Shown here piece after piece: positions 33,457 through 40,800 of a DNA stretch of 64,000 nt; within the stretch, counting starts at the first letter, position 1, and each line of letters begins with the position of its first letter. The DNA comes from an uncultured Anaeromusa sp. (GTDB lineage Bacteria > Bacillota > Negativicutes > Anaeromusales > Anaeromusaceae), in contig NZ_OY764902.1 in the NCBI RefSeq assembly GCF_963668665.1, positions 1,739,501 through 1,803,500 of the forward strand, in the 5' to 3' direction. Position numbers and translations under genes: made by a program. The notes beneath the pieces were generated by a model that saw only the letters and a program-made list of their open reading frames with translations, did no database searches and was not told the origin of the DNA.

Positions 33457-34707
33457 ATGGCAGAGAAAAAACTACCATTTTCCCAGGCGCAGCTGGACGA
33501 AATGCTGCAAAAATATCCTACCCCTTTTCATTTGTATGACGAAGCGGCCATTCGCGCGAATGTAAAACGTCTCTTGGCGGCGTTTTCTTGGGCCCCTGCT
33601 TTTAAAGAGTATTTTGCCGTCAAAGCGACGCCGAATCCGTTTTTGCTGAAGATCTTGAAAGAAGAAGGGCTGGGTGCAGATTGCAGCTCTGCCGCCGAAT
33701 TGATATTGGCGGAAAAAGTAGGTATTATCGGCGAAAACATTATGTTTTCATCTAACGATACGCCGGCGGAGGAATATGCAAAAGCCGTCGAGCTGGGCGC
33801 GATCATCAATTTGGATGACATCAGCCATATCGAATATTTGGAGAAGCATGTCGGCCTGCCGGAACTGCTGTCTTTCCGTTACAACCCGGGCAGCGCTCGT
33901 GCAGGAAATACGATTATAGGCAAGCCGGAAGACGCGAAATACGGCTTGACTAAGGAGCAGTTATTTGAAGCCTACCGTATTGTGCGTGACAAAGGTGTTA
34001 AACGTTTTGGCATTCACACCATGGTTATTTCCAATGAACTGAATCCGGACTACTTCATTGAGACCGCCCGGATGATGATGACCTTGGTCAAGGAAATCTA
34101 CGAGACCCTGGGGATTCGCATTGAAATGATCAACTTTGGCGGCGGTATCGGCGTTCCGTATCGCCCGGAAGACAACCAAGTGGATTTGGAATATGTCGGC
34201 GCTGGTATTCGCAAGCTGTACGAGGAAATTATCGTGCCCGCCGGTCTTGCGCCGCTGAAACTGGCATTGGAATGCGGCCGCATGATTGCCGGACCTTACG
34301 GTTATTTGGTGTCGAAGGTGCTGCATAAGAAAGAAACCTACAAAAACTATGTGGGCTTGGATTCTTGCATGGCCAACCTGATGCGTCCCGCCTTATACGG
34401 TTCCTACCATCATATTACGGTGGTGGGCAAGGAGCAGCAGCCGTTGGACCATGTGTATGACGTAACAGGCTCACTGTGCGAAAACAATGATAAGTTCGCC
34501 ATTGACCGGGCATTGCCGCAGATAGATATCGGCGATATTGTGGTGATTCACGACGCCGGGGCGCATGGACATGCCATGGGCTTCAACTATAATGGCAAGC
34601 TGCGTTCCGCGGAAATTCTTCTGAAGGCTGATGGTACAACCGAACTGATCCGTCGGGCGGAAACCTTAGAGGATTATTTTGCTACCTTGGATTTTTCAAA
34701 ACTATAA
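33457..34707 (+). CDS. lysA: Diaminopimelate decarboxylase
   Basis: PLP enzyme of 416 residues, fold type III, that makes lysine from meso-diaminopimelate. TPFHLYDEAAIRANV opens the domain; AVKATPNPFLLK holds the PLP lysine; INFGGGIGVPYRPED is the glycine-rich phosphate-binding loop; ECGRMIAGPYGYLV and the closing LCENNDKFAIDR with VIHDAGAHGHAMGFNYNG complete the active site. I chose ATG 33457, preceded by AGGAGG, over ATG 33421, which has no ribosome site. A related ornithine/PLP decarboxylase remains possible but less likely. Confidence 0.88.
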   Translation: MAEKKLPFSQAQLDEMLQKYPTPFHLYDEAAIRANVKRLLAAFSWAPAFKEYFAVKATPNPFLLKILKEEGLGADCSSAAELILAEKVGIIGENIMFSSNDTPAEEYAKAVELGAIINLDDISHIEYLEKHVGLPELLSFRYNPGSARAGNTIIGKPEDAKYGLTKEQLFEAYRIVRDKGVKRFGIHTMVISNELNPDYFIETARMMMTLVKEIYETLGIRIEMINFGGGIGVPYRPEDNQVDLEYVGAGIRKLYEEIIVPAGLAPLKLALECGRMIAGPYGYLVSKVLHKKETYKNYVGLDSCMANLMRPALYGSYHHITVVGKEQQPLDHVYDVTGSLCENNDKFAIDRALPQIDIGDIVVIHDAGAHGHAMGFNYNGKLRSAEILLKADGTTELIRRAETLEDYFATLDFSKL

Positions 34708-34722
34708 GGTGATTATGGTAAG

Positions 34723-34757
34723 AAAGGGCAAAGCCGGTTTAGGCTTTGCCCTTTTTT
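34723..34757 (+). terminator. Terminator after lysA
   Basis: AAAGGGCAAAGCC and GGCTTTGCCCTTT form a 13-bp perfect stem followed by T residues. Confidence 0.93.
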
Positions 34758-34823
34758 GTACGATATAGTTCATGAAATAGTATGCATGGTTTGCAGCAGG
34801 TCGTAGGAAAGAGAGAGATTTCC

Positions 34824-37100
34824 ATGGAAATTCGCAATTTGCAAGGGCTGATGCAGCATTGGCTGCCTCAGGTCAAAGGAAATACGGACGCGCTGCCTGC
34901 CAAGGCCGCCGCAGCGCTGCAGGGGAGCGGTGTTAAAGTAGGCGCCGACGGCGTGGATATGCAGGCGGACGGGGAAATGAAGGCGGCTTTACAGCGGTTG
35001 CAAGGCGTTATGCAGGAACAATTGCAGGAGGTGTCTGAGCTGCCTGTGGAAGTACGCAAGGCGGTGGAAGCCATCTTGGAACAGTATACGCAGGTGCAGA
35101 AAGTTGTTCCCGAAGGAATCAACGCCATGCTGACGTCGCCCCGGCAGGCGGCGGATTTATTGTCTCGTTTGGCGGATGCGCTGAGTGAAGGCGCGGCGCT
35201 TAAAGAAGAAGGCGGCGAAGCCGTCAAGCAGCTGGTAGACCGTTTGGTGAGCGCTTTTAAGGAAACCTTGCCCTCCTCGCCGGGAGATCTGGCGGCGAAG
35301 CTGGCTTCTTTGGTTCAAGATATTAATGGGCGGCAGGGGCCGCTGGATAAAGAATTAACGCAGCTGTTGCAGCAACTGACTGCTAAAATGCTTAGGGGAA
35401 ATGGAACTGCGGGAAGTGCTCCGGAAATAGGAGCGCCCATTACATCGGCTGCAGCGGCAACGGACGCGTTAAAGCAAATGGCGCAAAGCAACGAAGCGCT
35501 ACTGGCAGTGATGAAAGCGCTGACGCAAGAAGAAGGTATTGGTGCGGCGCTGCAGGAGGCTGGGAAAAATCCTAATGCTCTTATGCCGAACGCAGCGACG
35601 GCAGCTGCGGCCAATGGAACGGCGGGAGGGGCGACGGTTCGTCCTGCTGTGAGCGAAGGTGCTAAAGCGGTGTTGCAGCAACTGGTTCAGGCATTTCAAA
35701 GTCAATTGCCAGAGGAATTGCAGAGCTCTGGAGTGCAAGGGCAAGTGCTGGAAGGTACTCGTTTATGGGCCTTGCTGAAGACGGTTGAAAGCGGTGCGAC
35801 GGCGGGCTTGAATCGACAGGAGTTCAAAGCGTCCGGCGAAACCTTTCGGCAGCTTGCCGCTTGGTTGAACGGCGGGGCGCAGGGAGAAACGCCGGATTTG
35901 GGCGAGCTCTTTAGCTTGGTGCAGTTTTTACCGGAAAGTGCGCAACAGAGCGTATGGTCGCTGGCGCGGCAGCAAGGACTGCCGGATGTGCTGCGGCAGT
36001 GGGCGGCTTTGCTGGGAGAAGGAAGCGCGAATGCTGCAGATGTTCCGAAGGAACTGTCTTCCTTGCAGCAGCGGCTGGGCAACAGCGGCGAGGCAGCTCG
36101 CATGGCCAACCTGCTAAATGAGGCGGCGGATTGGCTGGAGGGGAACAGCAACCGCTCTTTAGCGGCCATGGGGCGCATGGTTAAGCTGCTGCCTCCGGAA
36201 GTGGCCCGCTTGGTGCAACAGATTTTAGCCCAGGATGGATCGGCAGAACAACTGCGCAACATGGGGAACTTGTTTACCCAGTTGTCCGAAGAAGCTCCTC
36301 AAAGTCAAACTCTTTTGTTTTTACGCCAAGCCGGAGCGCAGGCGCCAGCCGGAGGCGCAGATGGTGCAGCGCAGACGGCGCAACGGCTCTTGGCTTTGAT
36401 CAGTCAATTGGCCAGTCGCCAAGGGCAAGCGGAAGGCGAGTTAACGCAGCTGCTGCAACAATGGCAGGCTAAGGTGCAGGGAGACCCGGCGCAAACCTTG
36501 CTGTTGGAGCGGGCCGTGCGCCAATTCGGCGCGCAGGTGCCGCCGGATGTGGCTCAGACGGCGCTGAAAAGCAATTTGCCGGATTTGCCGAAATTTTGGG
36601 TGCTCTTAAAAACCATGGAAGCTGGCGAATGGAACGAGCTTCCTGCGCAGGCGCAACGAAAGTCGGCCGATGTGGTCCGTGAATTGGCTTCCTCCTTGCA
36701 GCGTCCCTCTGTATGGGAGGCGGACGTCAAAACAGAGCACAGCCTGCTGACGTTTACGAACACCTTGCTCTTTGATCCCCAAGGAACGCCGTATCCCATG
36801 TATTGGCATCTGTATCATCAGCAGCAGAAAGACGCTCAAGGCCGGGATACTGGCGAGTTTGAAACCTGGTTGCGAGTATGCCTGGAAACGGAAAATATGG
36901 GGACCGTCGATGTGGTATTCCGCTATTACGACGAAAAGGCGCTGGATGTACGGCTGCGTTTTGAAGGCGAAGATGGCGCGGACGCTTTCCGGGAAGTGCT
37001 GCCGGAAGTGCGGCAGGCTGTGGGAGAATTGCCTTTTGAACTAGGAGATATCTGGGTAAGCCGCGGCGGCAAAAAAGAAACCAAAGAAAAGTCTGAGTAA
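34824..37100 (+). CDS. Large Gln/Ala-rich protein with FliK-like C-terminal domain
   Basis: Protein of about 758 residues of unknown function. Residues 1-620 are rich in Ala, Gln, Leu and Gly, mostly predicted helical, with several similar blocks such as ELTQLLQQLTAKM and ELTQLLQQWQAKV. The last 120 residues look folded: SLLTFTNTLLFDPQGTPYPMYWHLY, then WLRVCLETENMGTVDVVFRYYDEKALDVRLRFEG. This LxxMGxVxVxF arrangement resembles the hook-length-control domain of FliK, but no flagellar genes surround it. I chose ATG 34824 after AGGAAAGAGAG; ATG 34782 would add 14 residues. It is monocistronic. Confidence 0.7.
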   Translation: MEIRNLQGLMQHWLPQVKGNTDALPAKAAAALQGSGVKVGADGVDMQADGEMKAALQRLQGVMQEQLQEVSELPVEVRKAVEAILEQYTQVQKVVPEGINAMLTSPRQAADLLSRLADALSEGAALKEEGGEAVKQLVDRLVSAFKETLPSSPGDLAAKLASLVQDINGRQGPLDKELTQLLQQLTAKMLRGNGTAGSAPEIGAPITSAAAATDALKQMAQSNEALLAVMKALTQEEGIGAALQEAGKNPNALMPNAATAAAANGTAGGATVRPAVSEGAKAVLQQLVQAFQSQLPEELQSSGVQGQVLEGTRLWALLKTVESGATAGLNRQEFKASGETFRQLAAWLNGGAQGETPDLGELFSLVQFLPESAQQSVWSLARQQGLPDVLRQWAALLGEGSANAADVPKELSSLQQRLGNSGEAARMANLLNEAADWLEGNSNRSLAAMGRMVKLLPPEVARLVQQILAQDGSAEQLRNMGNLFTQLSEEAPQSQTLLFLRQAGAQAPAGGADGAAQTAQRLLALISQLASRQGQAEGELTQLLQQWQAKVQGDPAQTLLLERAVRQFGAQVPPDVAQTALKSNLPDLPKFWVLLKTMEAGEWNELPAQAQRKSADVVRELASSLQRPSVWEADVKTEHSLLTFTNTLLFDPQGTPYPMYWHLYHQQQKDAQGRDTGEFETWLRVCLETENMGTVDVVFRYYDEKALDVRLRFEGEDGADAFREVLPEVRQAVGELPFELGDIWVSRGGKKETKEKSE

Positions 37101-37107
37101 ATGAATT

Positions 37108-37181
37108 AAACAGGAGTAAAGTGAGTAAAGGGAGGGCACGGGGATTTTTGAACAGGAGAATCGGAGTCTCGTGAGGGTACG
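37108..37181. repeat. Intergenic repeat family, copy 4 left half (inverted)
   Basis: Eight bases after the stop codon lies AACAGGAGTAAAGTGAGTAA then AGGGAGGGCACG (37109-37140), the reverse complement of the A unit. Next comes GAACAGGAGAATCGGAGTCT then CGTGAGGGTACG (37150-37181), an inverted B unit. The right half is at 37352-37435. Confidence 0.8.
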
Positions 37182-37194
37182 CAGGAGGTTTTTT

Positions 37195-37263
37195 GGTTCA
37201 GGGGGACGGTTCTCCTGAACCAATTTGCCTCGGGCTGACTCGGGAGAACCGTCCCCCTGAACC
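37195..37263. repeat. REP-like palindrome
   Basis: GGTTCAGGGGGACGGTTCTC plus C (37195-37215) and its exact reverse complement (37243-37263) are separated by 27 bp. The inner side of the left arm also forms a small palindrome with TGAACC. Sequences of the GGGGACGGTTCTC type are, as I recall, common bacterial repeats linked to REP-associated transposases; none is in this window. Confidence 0.75.
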
Positions 37264-37275
37264 ACTCGAGAACCC

Positions 37276-37336
37276 AAAATAAATTAAGCGCCGAGGTGCT
37301 GGTGAAAATACCAGGCCCGGCGCTTTTGTTTATTTT
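37276..37336. terminator. Long hairpin terminator between convergent genes
   Basis: AAAATAAA (37276-37283) with TTTATTTT (37329-37336), and AAGCGCCG with CGGCGCTT inside, form an interrupted long stem. It lies between the FliK-like gene and the sulfite reductase gene and could terminate both. Confidence 0.7.
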
Positions 37337-37351
37337 CGCTCTTTTTGATAA

Positions 37352-37435
37352 CTTCTCTCTGGCTTTTCCTCTGTTGCTCTGTGCGAATCGTACCCTCCGT
37401 CGTACCCTCCCTCTACTCCCTGTACTCATGTTAAA
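37352..37435. repeat. Intergenic repeat family, copy 4 right half
   Basis: C unit CTCTCTGGCTTTTCCTCTGT then TGCTCTGTG (37354-37382), followed by ACCCTCCGT and the A unit CGTACCCTCCCTCTACTCCC then TGTACTCATGTTAAA (37401-37435). It ends 15 bp from the stop of the minus-strand gene. Confidence 0.8.
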
Positions 37436-37449
37436 TTATCCGGAATCTT

Positions 37450-38112
37450 TTAATTTTTAGTCGCTAACGGTACAGCCTGGAAGAAAGCATCCCAGCCTAC
37501 GCGCTCGATGGTTTGGCGCAGGCGTTCTTTTTCCTGGCCGTGCTGTTCGAAAAAATCAAGAATGGCAGCGGTTACGTGCAGGCACTCGTCAGCGGAAAGA
37601 TTTTTGGCGGTTTCGCGGCCCACAATGGCCTGGCGTCCGCCGTTGCCTCCCAGGACGAGATGGAAGCCTTGGGCGTCGGCATAAAAGCCAATGTCTTTGA
37701 CAAAGACTTCCGCGCAGCAATTGGGGCAGCCGCTGAGGCCGATACGCAGTTTGCCAGGCAGGGGACGGCCGAAATGGAGCTTGTCCATTTCCAGCCCCAG
37801 GGAAGTGCTGTCCTGACGGGCCATGGGACAATGGGGCTTGCCGGGACAGATGGTGACGCCGCGCACGGCTTTGGCGATGAAGCTTTCTCCTTCTACATGT
37901 AAAGCAGCAATGACTTTTTCTCCGTCGGCGATTTTGACGCCTAAGAGGGTAATGCTGTTGCCGACAATTTTTAGATCGGCCTGATGGGCTTCCGCTGCGT
38001 CAGCAATGGCGCGCAGTTGTTTCGGCGTTGTTAAGCCGCCAGGGATATGCGGTGTTACGGGGAATTTTACACGATTTTTGAGAAAAGGAAGCTGGCTGAG
38101 TAATTTGGACAT
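37450..38112 (-). CDS. Small assimilatory-type siroheme sulfite/nitrite reductase (alSiR-like)
   Basis: Protein of 220 residues. It has the siroheme and 4Fe-4S motif C-x5-C-xn-C-x3-C: CPGKPHC followed by GCPNCCAEVFVKD. The ferredoxin-like half domain upstream (PHIPGGLTTPKQLRAIADAA) matches nitrite/sulfite reductases. Its length fits the low-molecular-mass assimilatory-type enzymes of anaerobes such as Desulfovibrio vulgaris rather than the 550-residue forms. I chose ATG 38112, with GGGAGG seven bases upstream. No sulfate-activation genes are adjacent, so sulfite, nitrite or another oxyanion could be the substrate. Confidence 0.82.
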   Translation of the reverse strand: MSKLLSQLPFLKNRVKFPVTPHIPGGLTTPKQLRAIADAAEAHQADLKIVGNSITLLGVKIADGEKVIAALHVEGESFIAKAVRGVTICPGKPHCPMARQDSTSLGLEMDKLHFGRPLPGKLRIGLSGCPNCCAEVFVKDIGFYADAQGFHLVLGGNGGRQAIVGRETAKNLSADECLHVTAAILDFFEQHGQEKERLRQTIERVGWDAFFQAVPLATKN

Positions 38113-38257
38113 GGTAGACCTCCCTCTTATGCTTGAAAATAACTTTAGCATATCATGGCCTGCCAAAGTCTGCTGTGAGATTGATCACAAAAAAGGTGTT
38201 TTAAGGGAAAAGGCGAAATAGTGGGTAAGTATATGCGGCAAAAGGAGGAGTGGGAAA

Positions 38258-39658
38258 ATGAAGTATCAAATGGGCTTGATTGGCTTGGCGGTGATGGGAC
38301 AAAATTTGGCGTTGAATTTGGCGGGCAAAGGCGTACCTGTAGCTGTATACAATCGCACGGCGGATAAGGTGGCGGCTTTGTTGGAGAAAGGTGAGGAGCT
38401 TCCTTTAGGCGGTGCGGCTTCTTTGGAAGAATTCGCTGGTATGCTGGAGCGGCCCCGGCGCATTCTGCTGATGGTTAAAGCTGGCGAAGCCGTTGACTCT
38501 ATGCTGAATCAACTCGCTCCTCTTTTGGATGAGGGCGATATTTTGATTGACGGGGGGAATTCGCATTATCGGGATACCCAGCGCCGGGAAGAGCAAATGG
38601 CCGATGTCGGCATTCGCTATCTGGGCGTAGGCGTTTCCGGCGGGGAAGAAGGCGCGCTGCGGGGGCCTAGCTTGATGGCTGGCGGGGATGCGTTGGCCTA
38701 TACGACGGTAGCTCCGCTTTTAAAGCGCATGGCGGCGCAGGCGGAGGACGGCACGCCTTGTTGTGCGTATTTTGGCGGCGGCGGTGCGGGGCATTTTGTA
38801 AAAATGGTTCATAACGGCATTGAATATGCAGATATGCAGTTGATTGCGGAAAGCTATTTTTATATGAAAGAAGCCTTGCATTTAGGGGAAGCAGAACAGT
38901 CGGAGCTATTTGAGAAGTGGAACAAAGGCATTCTAAGCTCCTATCTGATTGAAATCACGGCGGCAGTGCTGCGGCGCAAGGATAAAGACACCGGCAAAGC
39001 GCTGGTGAATCTCATTTTAGACAAGGCGGCTCAAAAAGGGACCGGCCAGTGGACGAGCCAAGCGGCCTTGGAACTGGGCGTGCCGGCGCCAGCCATTACT
39101 GAAGCGGTTTTTGCCAGGTATTTATCCCAATTGAAGGAAGAAAGAGTGATTGCGGCGCAGGAGCTTCCAGGCACCGGGACCTGGGGTATTGGGGACGGCG
39201 AAAATGCCGGACGTCGTTTGAAAGAAGCGTTGTTTTTGTCTAAGCTTTGCTGTTATGCCCAAGGGTTTGCCTTGCTGCAAGCCGCGCGTCAGGCGTACGG
39301 CTGGGAAATGGATTTGGCGAAAGTGGCGTTGGTTTGGCGGGCCGGTTGTATTGTGCGGGCGCGTATACTAGAAGATATTGCGGCGGTTTATCAAGAACAG
39401 CCGGATTTGAAAAACTTGCTGCTGGCGCCTCGCTTTGTGACGGCTTTTGGCAGAGGCCAGCATGAATGGCGGTTGCTGGTGAGCGATGCCGTGGAGAGAG
39501 GTCTGGCGGTCCCGGTAATGGGGGCCTCCCTGGCTTACTATGACGGATATCGCCGGGCTTCTTCGCCGGCGAATCTTCTGCAGGCGCAGCGGGATTATTT
39601 CGGCGCGCACACCTATGAACGCGTGGATCGCCCAGGATTTTTCCATACGGAATGGTAG
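38258..39658 (+). CDS. gnd: 6-phosphogluconate dehydrogenase (decarboxylating)
   Basis: Cytoplasmic enzyme of 466 residues that converts 6-phosphogluconate to ribulose 5-phosphate with reduction of NAD(P). MGLIGLAVMGQNLALNLA is the Rossmann motif and YNRTADKV favours NADP. GVSGGEEGALRGPSLMAGG is the substrate signature, and FVKMVHNGIEYADMQLIAE carries the catalytic Lys. WTSQAALELGVPAPAI and the C-terminal domain are full length. AAGGAGGAG gives a strong ribosome site. Confidence 0.96.
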   Translation: MKYQMGLIGLAVMGQNLALNLAGKGVPVAVYNRTADKVAALLEKGEELPLGGAASLEEFAGMLERPRRILLMVKAGEAVDSMLNQLAPLLDEGDILIDGGNSHYRDTQRREEQMADVGIRYLGVGVSGGEEGALRGPSLMAGGDALAYTTVAPLLKRMAAQAEDGTPCCAYFGGGGAGHFVKMVHNGIEYADMQLIAESYFYMKEALHLGEAEQSELFEKWNKGILSSYLIEITAAVLRRKDKDTGKALVNLILDKAAQKGTGQWTSQAALELGVPAPAITEAVFARYLSQLKEERVIAAQELPGTGTWGIGDGENAGRRLKEALFLSKLCCYAQGFALLQAARQAYGWEMDLAKVALVWRAGCIVRARILEDIAAVYQEQPDLKNLLLAPRFVTAFGRGQHEWRLLVSDAVERGLAVPVMGASLAYYDGYRRASSPANLLQAQRDYFGAHTYERVDRPGFFHTEW

Positions 39659-39739
39659 CAGACTTTTCGGCTCCATAGCCTCAACGGGTGTACTCTGGTA
39701 TAATAGTTCCGGAAGGCACCAAAAGAGAGGAAGGCCGAA

Positions 39740-40555
39740 ATGGGAATTAATGTTCTAACAAGTACGCTTCAGTGGCGGCGGCATCGGCAGCAGCGAGTGG
39801 CTGTGCTGTTTGACGCAGAAAATATACATTTGGACTTAGCGCGCTTTGCTTTAACAAAAGCGGCGGAGCTGGGAGAGGTTATTCTTTGTCGCGCTTATGC
39901 AGACTGGTCGCATCTGGATTTGACGCGCAGTGAATGGCGGAATTTTACCATGGAAAACGGCGTGTCAGTTGTGCATACTCCCGCCGGAACCAGCGGTAAA
40001 AATACGGCGGATATTGCCTTGGCGATCGAGGCTATGGAGCTAGTATTCCTAGGCAATGTGCATGCGCTGGTTATCGTTTCGAATGATTCGGACTTTCGCT
40101 TTCTGGCGTTGCGGGTGCGGGAAAAAGGGGTGCCGATTTATGGCGCCGGACACATGCAGGTTAAAGAAAGCCTGCGCAGTGCGTATACTGCTTTTTTTGA
40201 AGCGCCGGATAAAAAAAGCAAATCCGTAGCGGCGCGGACGGTGCCGGAACTGGCGGGACGCAGCAAGGAACGGCGAGAACTTCGCACGGCGGTAGGCGAG
40301 CTGGCAGAGGAAGTGCAGCGGCCCATGGCGCAGATCATCGATATGTATCTGCGTCTCAAGGAAGAAACGAAACAGGATTGGGTAGGGGGATCCGTGCTAG
40401 GTCAGCGCCTCAAGGAAGAACAGGAGGATTTTGCTTTGCCCGCAGGGCAGGGCAAGCAGCTATCCAAGTTTCTAAAGAAATACCCGCGCCTTTTCCGGCT
40501 GGAACGGCAGGGCACCTGTTTTTTGGTGAAAGTGGAATTGGCTAAAGAGAATTGA
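39740..40555 (+). CDS. NYN-domain (LabA/DUF88-like) protein with C-terminal LOTUS/OST-HTH domain
   Basis: Predicted nuclease-like protein of 271 residues. The NYN (PIN-like) fold covers about residues 15-150 with acidic motifs VLFDAENIHLD, GKNTADIALAIEAMEL and VSNDSDFRFLALRVREKG; these Asp residues would hold metal. The C-terminal part (about 185-265, RPMAQIIDMYLRLKEETKQD, KYPRLFRLERQG) fits an OST-HTH/LOTUS domain that binds RNA. This pairing is known and suggests RNA processing, but targets are unknown. A TATAAT at 39699-39704 suggests its own promoter. Confidence 0.85.
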   Translation: MGINVLTSTLQWRRHRQQRVAVLFDAENIHLDLARFALTKAAELGEVILCRAYADWSHLDLTRSEWRNFTMENGVSVVHTPAGTSGKNTADIALAIEAMELVFLGNVHALVIVSNDSDFRFLALRVREKGVPIYGAGHMQVKESLRSAYTAFFEAPDKKSKSVAARTVPELAGRSKERRELRTAVGELAEEVQRPMAQIIDMYLRLKEETKQDWVGGSVLGQRLKEEQEDFALPAGQGKQLSKFLKKYPRLFRLERQGTCFLVKVELAKEN

Positions 40556-40564
40556 ACGATTAAA

Positions 40565-40595
40565 CAGCCTGCGCTTTGCGGCGCAGGCTGCTCTT
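40565..40595 (+). terminator. Hairpin terminator after the NYN gene
   Basis: CAGCCTGCGC (40565-40574) pairs with GCGCAGGCTG (40581-40590). The following T run is short (CTCTTA), so efficiency is uncertain. Confidence 0.65.
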
Positions 40596-40681
40596 ATGTT
40601 GCTTTTCTTCTAAATTGTATAGTTTGTGGGGAAAAGACTGTAGGGATTTTTCCTGAAGTTACGAATTGGCGTCTAATACGC

Positions 40682-40710
40682 TTGTATTTTTGCAAAAAGT
40701 ACTGTACAAT
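40682..40710 (+). promoter_or_regulatory. Promoter of the AcoR-like regulator
   Basis: TTGTAT (40682-40687), 17 bp, TACAAT (40705-40710). The leader is about 80 nt. The rest of the 245-bp gap holds the upstream terminator and no visible repeat. Confidence 0.55.
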
Positions 40711-40800
40711 GTAAATTGTTAGATTTTTCCGCCAGAAAAGAGCGGCTGTTTGTAAAGTGAACAGCGCGGCCCAAGAAAGGCGTGAAACGGAGGAAAAGCC

